A DNA stretch of 14,501 nucleotides from DATMXS01 sp050260275 (GTDB lineage: Bacteria > Acidobacteriota > Terriglobia > Bryobacterales > Bryobacteraceae): contig JBLNBX010000142.1 in the NCBI GenBank assembly GCA_050260275.1, positions 1-14,501 of the forward strand, in the 5' to 3' direction. Of this stretch, positions 8,886 to 14,501 are shown in pieces (within the stretch, counting starts at the first letter, position 1; each line of letters opens with the position of its first letter). The translations under genes and the position numbers were made by a program. Below the pieces are notes generated by a model. It had not been told where the DNA came from, made no database searches, and saw nothing but the letters and a program-made list of their open reading frames with translations.

Positions 8886-8904
8886 GCCCCGTTTAGGCCG
8901 GGGC
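8886..8904 (-). repeat. hairpin in the leader region of the POTRA gene
   Basis: GCCCCG (8886-8891) and CGGGGC (8899-8904) are perfectly complementary around a 7-nt loop. It lies about 39 bp upstream of the POTRA gene start and directly follows the larger inverted repeat when read on the - strand. No U-run follows on either strand, so it does not look like a simple terminator. Confidence 0.5.
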
Positions 8905-8909
8905 GCGCC

Positions 8910-8972
8910 AACCCGCGTGTTTCGAGCGCAGTGGGGCGGCGCCTTGCGGTCGCGCGCTCGCGCACGCGGGTT
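8910..8972 (-). repeat. long interrupted inverted repeat between hemL and the POTRA gene
   Basis: Outer arms AACCCGCGTG (8910-8919) and CACGCGGGTT (8963-8972) are a perfect 10-bp match. Inner arms CGAGCGC (8923-8929) and GCGCTCG (8954-8960) add 7 bp, separated from the outer arms by a 3x2 internal loop and enclosing a 24-nt terminal loop. Seventeen base pairs in a nested arrangement suggest a structured RNA leader or 3' element. Role unknown. Confidence 0.6.
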
Positions 8973-9010
8973 AAGGTTCGTTCGGAATCCGGGATCATAG
9001 CCGGCGCGAA

Positions 9011-9120
9011 TCCGGCAGCACGGGCTCTACGTGGGGAGTACTCGCGAATGGCTGGATGCCACTGCGCGAAACGCGACGATCACGTCCGGCAGAGCCGCTT
9101 TACGAGAAGTACTCGCGAAT
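9011..9120. repeat. imperfect direct repeat of the hemL 3' end
   Basis: AGTACTCGCGAAT occurs exactly at 9037-9049 and at 9108-9120. TCCGGCAG occurs at 9011-9018 and 9085-9092 in the same order, with only a 3-bp spacing difference. The upper copy includes the last codons and stop of hemL. The lower copy lies just downstream of the gene and looks like a decayed partial duplication. Confidence 0.5.
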
Positions 9121-10359
9121 AAGCGACGCCGTGCGGTCGATGTCCTCGCTGCTGTGCGCCGCCGAAACGAACGCGGCTTCGAACTGCGACGGCGGCAGGT
9201 ACACGCCGCGGTCCAGCATCCAGTTGAAGAAGCTGGCGAACCGGGCGCGGTCCGACCGCTGCGCGGATTCGTAATCGGTCACCGGCTGCGTCGTGAAAAA
9301 GAACGTGAGCATCGAGCCGACGCGGTTCACGGTGATGCCGGCCGGGGCGGCCTGCGCCAGCCGCTCGGTGTTCCGTTCCAGTTGCTCGTAGATCTCGGGA
9401 TGCGCTTTGAGATACCGCAGCATCGCGAGCCCTGCGGCGACTGCCAGGGGATTGCCAGAAAGCGTTCCCGCCTGATACACAGGGCCCGCCGGAGCGACGG
9501 TGGACATGATGTCGCGCCTGCCGCCGTAAGCGCCAACGGGCAGCCCTCCGCCGATCACTTTGCCGAGCGTCGTCAGGTCCGGGCGGATGCCGTACAGGCT
9601 CTGCGCGCCCCCGTAGGCTACGCGGAAGCCCGTCATCACCTCGTCGAAAATGAGCAGCGCGCCCGAGCGCTGCGTACGCTCGCGGAGCGCTTCGAGGAAG
9701 CCCGGCGCGGGCGGCACGCAGCCCATGTTGCCTGCCACCGGCTCGACGATCACGGCCGCGATACCATCGCCGTAGCGCTCGAAGCAGTTGTCGAGCGCCT
9801 CGATGGAGTTGTACGGGATCGCGATGGTTGTGTCGGCGAACGCGCGCGGCACTCCGGCCGTTTCCGGTATGCCGAAGGTAGCTACTCCCGAGCCGGCCTT
9901 CACCAGCAGGGAATCGACGTGGCCGTGATAGCAGCCTTCGAACTTCACGATGAGGTCGCGTCCGGTGAACGCGCGGGCGACGCGCAGCGCGCTCATGGTC
10001 GCCTCTGTCCCCGAACTCACGAGCCGCACCATCTCGATGGAAGGCACGGCATCGCAGATGGCTTCGGCCAGTTCGACCTCGCGCTCGGTGGGCGCTCCGA
10101 AAGTCGTGCCGCCGGCGAGGGCTTCCTCGACCGCGGCGACAATCGCGGGATGCCTGTGCCCAAGCAGCAGCGGACCCCACGAGCACACGTAGTCGATGTA
10201 CTCATTGCCGTCCACGTCCCAGATGCGCGCGCCCTGGCCGCGCGCGGTGAAGCGCGGCGCCGAACCGACGGCCCTGAAAGCGCGCACCGGCGAGTTCACT
10301 CCGCCGGGGATGGAGCGCTGCGCGCGCTCGAAAAGCTCCTGCGAACGTTGAGTGTTCAT
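9100..10359 (-). CDS. hemL: glutamate-1-semialdehyde 2,1-aminomutase
   Basis: A 419-residue PLP-dependent class-III aminotransferase-fold enzyme that converts glutamate 1-semialdehyde to 5-aminolevulinate in the C5 route to tetrapyrroles. Hallmarks are SIPGGVNSPVRAF (16-28), SSGTEATMSALRVAR (115-129), GCYHGHVD (142-149), FDEVMTGFR (238-246) and the cofactor lysine Lys267 in TLGKVIGGGLPVGAYGG. Length is typical. The ATG at 10359 begins MNTQRSQELFERA, the normal N-terminus. It overlaps the stop of the upstream flavoprotein gene as ATGA (10356-10359 on the - strand), so the two are probably translationally coupled. It is the third gene of a lipoprotein-flavoprotein-hemL operon. A decayed repeat of its own 3' end lies just beyond its stop. 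Confidence 0.96.
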   Translation of the reverse strand: MNTQRSQELFERAQRSIPGGVNSPVRAFRAVGSAPRFTARGQGARIWDVDGNEYIDYVCSWGPLLLGHRHPAIVAAVEEALAGGTTFGAPTEREVELAEAICDAVPSIEMVRLVSSGTEATMSALRVARAFTGRDLIVKFEGCYHGHVDSLLVKAGSGVATFGIPETAGVPRAFADTTIAIPYNSIEALDNCFERYGDGIAAVIVEPVAGNMGCVPPAPGFLEALRERTQRSGALLIFDEVMTGFRVAYGGAQSLYGIRPDLTTLGKVIGGGLPVGAYGGRRDIMSTVAPAGPVYQAGTLSGNPLAVAAGLAMLRYLKAHPEIYEQLERNTERLAQAAPAGITVNRVGSMLTFFFTTQPVTDYESAQRSDRARFASFFNWMLDRGVYLPPSQFEAAFVSAAHSSEDIDRTASLIREYFS

Positions 10360-11537
10360 ACGCCTGGTTCGCCCGCCACCTCGCGGCCGAGCACGAAGTT
10401 GACGAAGCTCTCGACCAGGGTGCCGTGCAGATTCTTCAATATCCGGGCTTTGAGGCCGAGGTACGTCTGGCGCCCAGCCATAAGATCCTGCACGAGCTCG
10501 CGGAAGCGCGGGCTGCGGTGCAGGAACTGCACCATGCGCTGCGGCACGCTCCGGAACAGGAACGTCCCGAGGAAGAAGCGCCGCGCGAAGGCCGCGCCGA
10601 AGGCGAGGTCGGCTCCGAAATCGCGGCTGAGAAGCGCGCGATAGGCTTTGTGGGCGTCGGCGGGCGCATGCAGATCGGAGATCAGCGTCTGGGTGGCGAG
10701 GTCGGCCGAGCGGAGCGCGTAGTAGAGGCCCTCTCCGGTGATGGGATCGACGAGGCCCCCGGCGTCGCCGACGGCGAGCCAGCCCTCGCCCGACAGCCTG
10801 TTGTTCATCCAGCCCGTGGTCCCGAGCGATGGCAGAAGGTGACTGTAGAAGCGCGCGCCCTTCCACGAGATGCCGCGCGCGGTCATGAAGTCCTCCAGGC
10901 TGCGCCTGAGTTGTTGCGCCGGAACACCCTTTCCGCAGATTCCGACGGACAGATGCCCGCAGCGCGGAAATACCCAGATGTAGCCCTCGAGCTTCGGCAG
11001 GAACTGGATGTCTATGTGGTCCTGCTCGGCTTCGATATAGTAGCCGAGCGCGCACATGGTGTCGGCGGGCGTGAGTTCGGTGCCGACATTCCGGAGCGGG
11101 TTGCGGGCGCCCGTGGCGACTATGCAGTAATCCGCTTCGAGCATGCCGGAGTTAGTGCGCACCCGCCAGCCCCGGCTTGCCTGCACCAGTTCGTGCACGC
11201 GAGCCTTCTCAATGCGTGCTCCAGCCCGTTCGGCGCGCTGGAGCAGCATCCGGTTCAGGTCCATGCGCGAATAGATCAGCAGGGGATGCGACAGCTTCAG
11301 CGCGGCCGGCCGCGCGCCGGGCGCGGCCATGGTCGTGGTCTCCACGAGCCGCTTTGGAACGTCGTTGTGCAGCAGGAAAGGGTAGCGGTCGTACGCTTTG
11401 AACGTGACACCGCCCCCGCACGGCTTCTCCCAGGCGAGCTTCTCGTCAACGAGGATCGTATTAAGGCCTGCGGACGCTAACAGTTCGGCGGCGAACGCGC
11501 CCGCTGGCCCGCCCCCAAGAACGGCTATGGTCTTCAT
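10356..11537 (-). CDS. FAD-dependent geranylgeranyl reductase family oxidoreductase
   Basis: A 393-residue flavoprotein of the PHBH fold, geranylgeranyl-reductase/ChlP-like group. It has an N-terminal Rossmann motif (VLGGGPAGAFAAE, 6-18) and the DEKLAWEKPCGGG segment (31-43), where the P-x-GGG pattern is typical of geranylgeranyl reductases. There is an ATG-type second nucleotide contact (IVATGARNP, 139-147) and the GD motif VGDAGGLVDPITGEGL (256-271). The family reduces isoprenoid chains of chlorophyll, archaeal lipids or quinones, and some members act on other lipids. The substrate here is unknown. The start ATG overlaps the lipoprotein stop (ATGA, 11534-11537), and its stop overlaps the hemL start the same way. 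Coupling to hemL suggests a link to tetrapyrrole or isoprenoid side-chain metabolism, which is inference only. Confidence 0.87.
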   Translation of the reverse strand: MKTIAVLGGGPAGAFAAELLASAGLNTILVDEKLAWEKPCGGGVTFKAYDRYPFLLHNDVPKRLVETTTMAAPGARPAALKLSHPLLIYSRMDLNRMLLQRAERAGARIEKARVHELVQASRGWRVRTNSGMLEADYCIVATGARNPLRNVGTELTPADTMCALGYYIEAEQDHIDIQFLPKLEGYIWVFPRCGHLSVGICGKGVPAQQLRRSLEDFMTARGISWKGARFYSHLLPSLGTTGWMNNRLSGEGWLAVGDAGGLVDPITGEGLYYALRSADLATQTLISDLHAPADAHKAYRALLSRDFGADLAFGAAFARRFFLGTFLFRSVPQRMVQFLHRSPRFRELVQDLMAGRQTYLGLKARILKNLHGTLVESFVNFVLGREVAGEPGV

Positions 11538-11935
11538 TCTGGTCTGCCGGTACTTTGTTCGCCGGTGGGCGGGTGTCCCGGCGGAAGTGGTTGCGTCTGC
11601 CCAGGAGCGGCGCCCATCCCGTGCCCTTCCTGTCCCGCGGCTCTGCCTTTCACCGCCCAGCGGTCTCCTTGCCGCTCAAGAGTGTACCTGATCTCCATGG
11701 GGGGTGAACCCGGCGGCGCGTTCCTGGGCTGGATCGCCGCCGTTGCCTCGGCCTGGTTGCCGTTGATCGCAACGGAGGTGACATCGATTTCCATCTGCGA
11801 GAGATTCAGGTCAGTCCGTTGCGAGAGGTAGTCCAGGACGGCCTGCCGCACCGCTGCCTCGCCATTCTGAGGGGCGCGCTGGCATCCGGTAAGCAGCAAG
11901 GCTGCGGACACCAGACCAAGGAGCCTGAGTATCAC
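11534..11935 (-). CDS. small lipoprotein, first gene of the flavoprotein-hemL operon
   Basis: A 133-residue protein with a type-II signal peptide, MILRLLGLVSAALLLTGC, whose lipobox LTGC puts the lipidated Cys at residue 18. The mature part has a short alpha+beta region (about 25-97), with strand-like segments MEIDVTSVAING, QAEATAAIQP, MEIRYTLERQG and RWAVKG. A Gly/Pro/Gln-rich tail follows. The beta pattern recalls NTF2-like or DUF4878-type exported domains, but I cannot assign a family. The start is GTG at 11935, the only start that gives a proper signal peptide. A perfect TATAAT lies six bases upstream, so the transcript may be leaderless. Its stop overlaps the flavoprotein start (ATGA). 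Confidence 0.78.
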   Translation of the reverse strand: MILRLLGLVSAALLLTGCQRAPQNGEAAVRQAVLDYLSQRTDLNLSQMEIDVTSVAINGNQAEATAAIQPRNAPPGSPPMEIRYTLERQGDRWAVKGRAAGQEGHGMGAAPGQTQPLPPGHPPTGEQSTGRPE

Positions 11936-11941
11936 AATCCG

Positions 11942-11947
11942 ATTATA
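11942..11947 (-). promoter_or_regulatory. -10 box of the lipoprotein-flavoprotein-hemL operon
   Basis: On the - strand TATAAT (11947 down to 11942) is a perfect -10 hexamer. The predicted +1 falls on the G of the GTG start at 11935. No good -35 is found at 16-18 bp; a TTGACA is present, but 23 bp away within the palindrome at 11959-11977. This suggests an activator-dependent or regulated promoter. Confidence 0.55.
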
Positions 11948-11958
11948 GCGGCGGTCTG

Positions 11959-11977
11959 TTTGACACGCGGTGTCAAA
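11959..11977. promoter_or_regulatory. perfect 19-bp palindromic operator-like site in divergent region
   Basis: TTTGACAC-GCG-GTGTCAAA has two perfect 8-bp arms around a 3-bp centre. It lies between the divergent lipoprotein operon and the aminotransferase gene, centred about 33 bp upstream of the inferred lipoprotein start site. Each arm carries TTGACA, so the site also contains a -35-like box on both strands. It looks like a dimeric regulator site. The outer TTTGA/TCAAA recalls ARG boxes, but the core and length differ, so the regulator is unknown. Confidence 0.6.
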
Positions 11978-12142
11978 TCATACAGTGAATCTTCGTAGGT
12001 GGGGACTATCTTCAGCTCCGGAGATATCGCGGCGGTTACCTGCTATCGGGCGTCGTTCGCGCACCTGGCGGGGGCCTCGCAGCGGCGGAATGACGTCAAT
12101 GGGGCGGCTATCTCGCCTGCCTGTGTTTCAATAGTAAAGATC

Positions 12143-13354
12143 ATGCCGGACACCGCTACAGCAGTCGAAAATGTCATGGATCTGGAGCGCCAGTATCTCC
12201 TTCAGAACTACGCGCGCTATCCGCTGGTTCTGCACAAGGGCAAAGGGTCGTGGGTTTACGACGCGGAAGGCCGGCGCTACCTCGATCTCATCACCGGGAT
12301 CGGTGTGAACGCGCTCGGACACGCGCACCCGCGGATCGTGCGCGCAATCCGGGAGCAGGCTGCGCTGATCATCCACAGCTCCAACCTGTACTACAACGAG
12401 TTCCAGGGACCGCTCGCCAAGCGGCTCTGCGGCATTTCCGGGCTCGACCGCGCGTTCTTCTGCAACTCCGGGACCGAGGCCATGGAGCTGGCCATCAAGA
12501 TGATGCACTCGCACGGCCGCAAGGCCGGGGAAGGGAAAAGCGAGATCATCTCGCTTGAGAACTCCTTCCACGGTCGTTCGATGGGCGCTCTGTCCATCAC
12601 AGGCCAGGCCAAGTACCGCGACCCCTTCGCGCCGCTCATGCCTGCGGTGCGTTTTATCCCCCCGAACGACATTTCCGCGCTCGAGCAGGCCGTCGGACCC
12701 CAGACGGCGGGAATCGTGATGGAGTGGATACAGGGAGAGGGCGGCATCTATCCCATCGACCCCGCCTTTGCCACGCGCGCGAGGGAGCTCGCGACCCAGC
12801 ACGACGCACTGCTCGTCTTCGATGAAATCCAGTGTGGTGTCGGCCGCACCGGCCGGTACTTCGCCTACCAGCTTTCGGACCCGCTCGTAAAGCCCGACAT
12901 CACGGTCACGGCCAAGCCGCTGGCCTGCGGCATCCCGCTGGGGGCTGTCATCGTGAACGAACGGGCTGCCGCATCAATCGGCCCCGGCATGCACGGAACC
13001 ACGTTTGGTGGCGGTCCGCTCGCCTGCCGCGTGGCGCTCGAGTTCCTCGATATTCTCGATGGCCTGTTGCCCAGCATCCACCGCCTGGGCGGCGAGATGC
13101 GCGCGCACCTGACCGAGATGGCGCGCACGCACAGCATCATCCGCGACGTGCGCGGTTTCGGGCTGATGATCGGGATCGAGCTTGACATTCCTGGACGCCA
13201 GATCGTACTCGACGCCATGGAAGCCGGGCTCCTGATCAACTGCACTCACAACACAGTGATCCGCCTTTTGCCGCCGTACAACATAAGCGAGCGGGAAGTG
13301 GACCGCGCGCTCTCCATACTCAGCAAAGTTCTCAAGAACGCAAAGACGGCCTGA
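12143..13354 (+). CDS. argD: class-III aminotransferase, acetylornithine aminotransferase type
   Basis: A 403-residue PLP enzyme of the acetylornithine/ornithine aminotransferase group. Motifs are GIGVNALGHAHP (52-63), FCNSGTEAMELAIKM (106-120), FHGRSMGALSITGQ (142-155), IQGEGGI (196-202) and FDEIQCGVGRTG (226-237). The cofactor lysine is Lys258 in VTAKPLACGIPLGA. The sequence fits ArgD, which makes N-acetylornithine in arginine synthesis; a GABA- or ornithine-specific relative is a lesser possibility. The usual 'ALGGG' after the lysine is 'PLACG' here. I chose ATG 12143 (weak AAAGA upstream) because it gives a normal N-terminus. The frame stays open to 11999, but that extension is low in family character. 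ATG 12176 is another option. The gene is divergent from the lipoprotein operon. Confidence 0.86.
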   Translation: MPDTATAVENVMDLERQYLLQNYARYPLVLHKGKGSWVYDAEGRRYLDLITGIGVNALGHAHPRIVRAIREQAALIIHSSNLYYNEFQGPLAKRLCGISGLDRAFFCNSGTEAMELAIKMMHSHGRKAGEGKSEIISLENSFHGRSMGALSITGQAKYRDPFAPLMPAVRFIPPNDISALEQAVGPQTAGIVMEWIQGEGGIYPIDPAFATRARELATQHDALLVFDEIQCGVGRTGRYFAYQLSDPLVKPDITVTAKPLACGIPLGAVIVNERAAASIGPGMHGTTFGGGPLACRVALEFLDILDGLLPSIHRLGGEMRAHLTEMARTHSIIRDVRGFGLMIGIELDIPGRQIVLDAMEAGLLINCTHNTVIRLLPPYNISEREVDRALSILSKVLKNAKTA

Positions 13355-13386
13355 GCCGCACTGGTCAGTAAAGATCCGCTGAGCGG

Positions 13387-13423
13387 GAGACCCCTTCGTT
13401 AAAATTTGTTTAGGAGGGGTCTC
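13387..13423 (+). promoter_or_regulatory. hairpin enclosing the ribosome binding site of the BON/SRPBCC gene
   Basis: GAGACCCCT (13387-13395) and AGGGGTCTC (13415-13423) form a perfect 9-bp stem around a 19-nt AT-rich loop. The strong Shine-Dalgarno AGGAGG (13412-13417), nine bases before the ATG at 13427, overlaps the 3' arm and would be partly sequestered. A -10-like TAAAAT (13400-13405) lies in the loop. If that promoter is used, the transcript would begin after the 5' arm and be free of the hairpin. Confidence 0.55.
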
Positions 13424-13426
13424 TCT

Positions 13427-14501
13427 ATGAACGCAGCTATGCGCTGGGCCGGCGTTGCTGGGCTGGGAGCCGGCGTGATGTACCTGCTGGATCCGGACAG
13501 GGGCCGCCGGCGGCGCGCCATGCTACGCGACAAGGCGGCGAGCCTGGTGAGCGAAAGCACCTGGATGGCGGGCAAAACCTGGCGCGACGTCTCGCACAGG
13601 GCGGAGGGCGTAGCGGCGCGCGGGCGCGATCTGTTGTACGGCCACGAAGGGAGCGTGGACGAGCAGACGCTCGAGGCGCGGGTGCGTTCGCGGCTCGGCC
13701 GCGTGTGCAGCCATCCGCACGCGATAACGGTGAACGTGTCCGGGCGTCGCGTGCGGCTGGAAGGGCCGGTGCTCGACTCTGAGTACCATCGCGTGCTGAC
13801 CGAAGTGCGTCACGTACGGGGAGTCGAGAGCGTGGACGACGCACTCGAGCGCCACAAGACGGCCGAAGGCGTGCCCGGACTTCAGGGCGGGGCACCCCGC
13901 CCGGGGGCGCGTTCCGAGTTCATGCAGGAGAACTGGACGCCAGCCGCGCGAGTGGCGTCCGGAGCAGCCGGAGGCGCGCTGCTGTACTGGGCGATACGCT
14001 CTCGGACGGGGCGGTCCATCCTGGGCGGCGTCGCGGGGGCGGCGCTGCTCGGACGTGCGATAGCGAACAAGGACGTGAAGCGCGTCATCGGCCTGGGCGG
14101 CGGCCGCAGGGCCGTAGACGTCCAGAAAACCATACACATAGCGGCGCCCGTGGAAGAGGTCTACCGCTTCTGGTCTAATCACGAAAACTTCCCGAAGTTC
14201 ATGCGCCACATTAAGGAGGTCCGCGAACTCGGGGGAGGCCGCTCTCGCTGGGTAGCCGCCGGACCGGCCGGAGTGGCTGTGAGCTGGAACGCCGAGATCA
14301 CCGAACGCATTCCCAACCGCCTCATCGCCTGGAAGAGCCTGCCGGGATCGGATATCGACGCCGCCGGCATCATCCGCTTCGAGGAGACGCACGACCGTGG
14401 AACGCGCGTCACCATCCGCCTTTCGTACAACCCGCCAGCCGGTGTTCTGGGGCACGCCGTGGCGTCGTTGTTCCGGTCCGATCCGAAGTCAGAGATGGAT
14501 G
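13427..14501 (+). CDS. BON domain + SRPBCC (cyclase/dehydrase-like) membrane protein, 3' end outside window
   Basis: The reading frame is open from ATG 13427 to the window edge: 358 codons and one base, with no stop. It begins with a short hydrophobic segment and a basic stop-transfer patch (WAGVAGLGAGVMYLLDPDRG then RRRR). This is the motif of YtxH-like/SRPBCC envelope proteins. A BON domain lies at about 77-143, with the strand pattern ITVNVSGRRVRLEGPVLDSE and the VRGVESVDD turn. Two short hydrophobic stretches follow (about 172-190 and 198-212). An SRPBCC/polyketide-cyclase-like domain starts at about 231 (QKTIHIAAPVEEVYRFWSNH...FPKFMRHI) and continues past the end. BON domains are thought to bind lipid at membranes, and SRPBCC domains bind hydrophobic ligands. 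The exact role is unknown. It has the best ribosome binding site in the window. Confidence 0.85.
   Translation, partial: MNAAMRWAGVAGLGAGVMYLLDPDRGRRRRAMLRDKAASLVSESTWMAGKTWRDVSHRAEGVAARGRDLLYGHEGSVDEQTLEARVRSRLGRVCSHPHAITVNVSGRRVRLEGPVLDSEYHRVLTEVRHVRGVESVDDALERHKTAEGVPGLQGGAPRPGARSEFMQENWTPAARVASGAAGGALLYWAIRSRTGRSILGGVAGAALLGRAIANKDVKRVIGLGGGRRAVDVQKTIHIAAPVEEVYRFWSNHENFPKFMRHIKEVRELGGGRSRWVAAGPAGVAVSWNAEITERIPNRLIAWKSLPGSDIDAAGIIRFEETHDRGTRVTIRLSYNPPAGVLGHAVASLFRSDPKSEMD

Noticed and set aside
8862..8935. Possible tRNA, because GCCGAGGTGGCTGAGC resembles the start of Leu/Ser tRNAs
   Set aside because: No matching acceptor 3' strand, anticodon arm or TTC-containing T-arm could be folded on either strand.
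9031..10644. 537-codon open frame on the + strand opposite hemL
   Set aside because: hemL on the - strand carries all family motifs. The + frame is low-complexity His/Arg-rich and crosses two genes, typical of antisense openness in GC-rich DNA.
10360..11055. N-terminal extension of the hemL frame
   Set aside because: It lies within the flavoprotein gene, which has intact FAD motifs in another frame. The normal HemL N-terminus starts at 10359.
9100..11537. Evidence for chlorophyll synthesis from a geranylgeranyl-reductase-like gene beside hemL
   Set aside because: The family is broad and no other photosynthesis gene is visible, so phototrophy is not supported.
11999..12142. Upstream extension of the argD frame
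   Set aside because: The 48 extra residues have no family similarity and would exceed the usual ArgD N-terminus. The region more likely holds leader and promoter.

Overview
This is a GC-rich bacterial segment. It most likely comes from an Acidobacteriota (Solibacter/Bryobacter-like) chromosome. The main evidence is an 815-residue duplicated FtsX/MacB permease with no ATPase of its own, the 'acidobacterial duplicated orphan permease' type. A secreted Gly-rich protein also ends in a 'YWVEGDTLHYIT' module that I associate with acidobacterial hypothetical proteins. The phylum call is inference from content, not a database result. I see no phage, transposon, CRISPR array, rRNA or tRNA. Most genes are housekeeping or cell-envelope genes.

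Layout. (1) 1-1101, + strand: the tail of pdxS, then pdxT (together PLP synthase), then a low-molecular-weight phosphatase/arsenate-reductase-like gene whose GTG start overlaps the pdxT stop, closed by a clear intrinsic terminator. (2) 1141-4678, - strand: an AI-2E/PerM family membrane protein followed by the large duplicated permease. (3) 4707-7045, + strand: gltA (citrate synthase) behind a near-consensus sigma70 promoter with two phased A-tracts placed like an UP element, then a secreted Gly/His-rich protein. (4) 7090-11935, - strand: read 5'->3', a lipoprotein, a geranylgeranyl-reductase-type flavoprotein and hemL are joined by two ATGA overlaps. A structured intergenic region follows, then an outer-membrane POTRA-repeat protein with an unusually short C-terminal domain. 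(5) 11959-14501, + strand: a perfect palindrome in the divergent region, an ArgD-type aminotransferase, and a BON + SRPBCC domain protein running off the window. The Shine-Dalgarno of this last gene sits in the arm of a 9-bp hairpin.

How the genes fit together. PdxS/PdxT make pyridoxal phosphate, the cofactor of the two class-III aminotransferase-fold enzymes here (HemL and ArgD). HemL feeds tetrapyrrole synthesis, citrate synthase feeds the TCA cycle and ArgD serves arginine synthesis. I do not see a defence island or an obvious new multi-gene system. The observations most worth checking are the short-barrel POTRA protein, the three-gene lipoprotein/flavoprotein/hemL operon with its apparently leaderless first gene and nearby palindromic operator, the UP-element-like promoter of gltA, and the hairpin over the ribosome binding site of the BON/SRPBCC gene.
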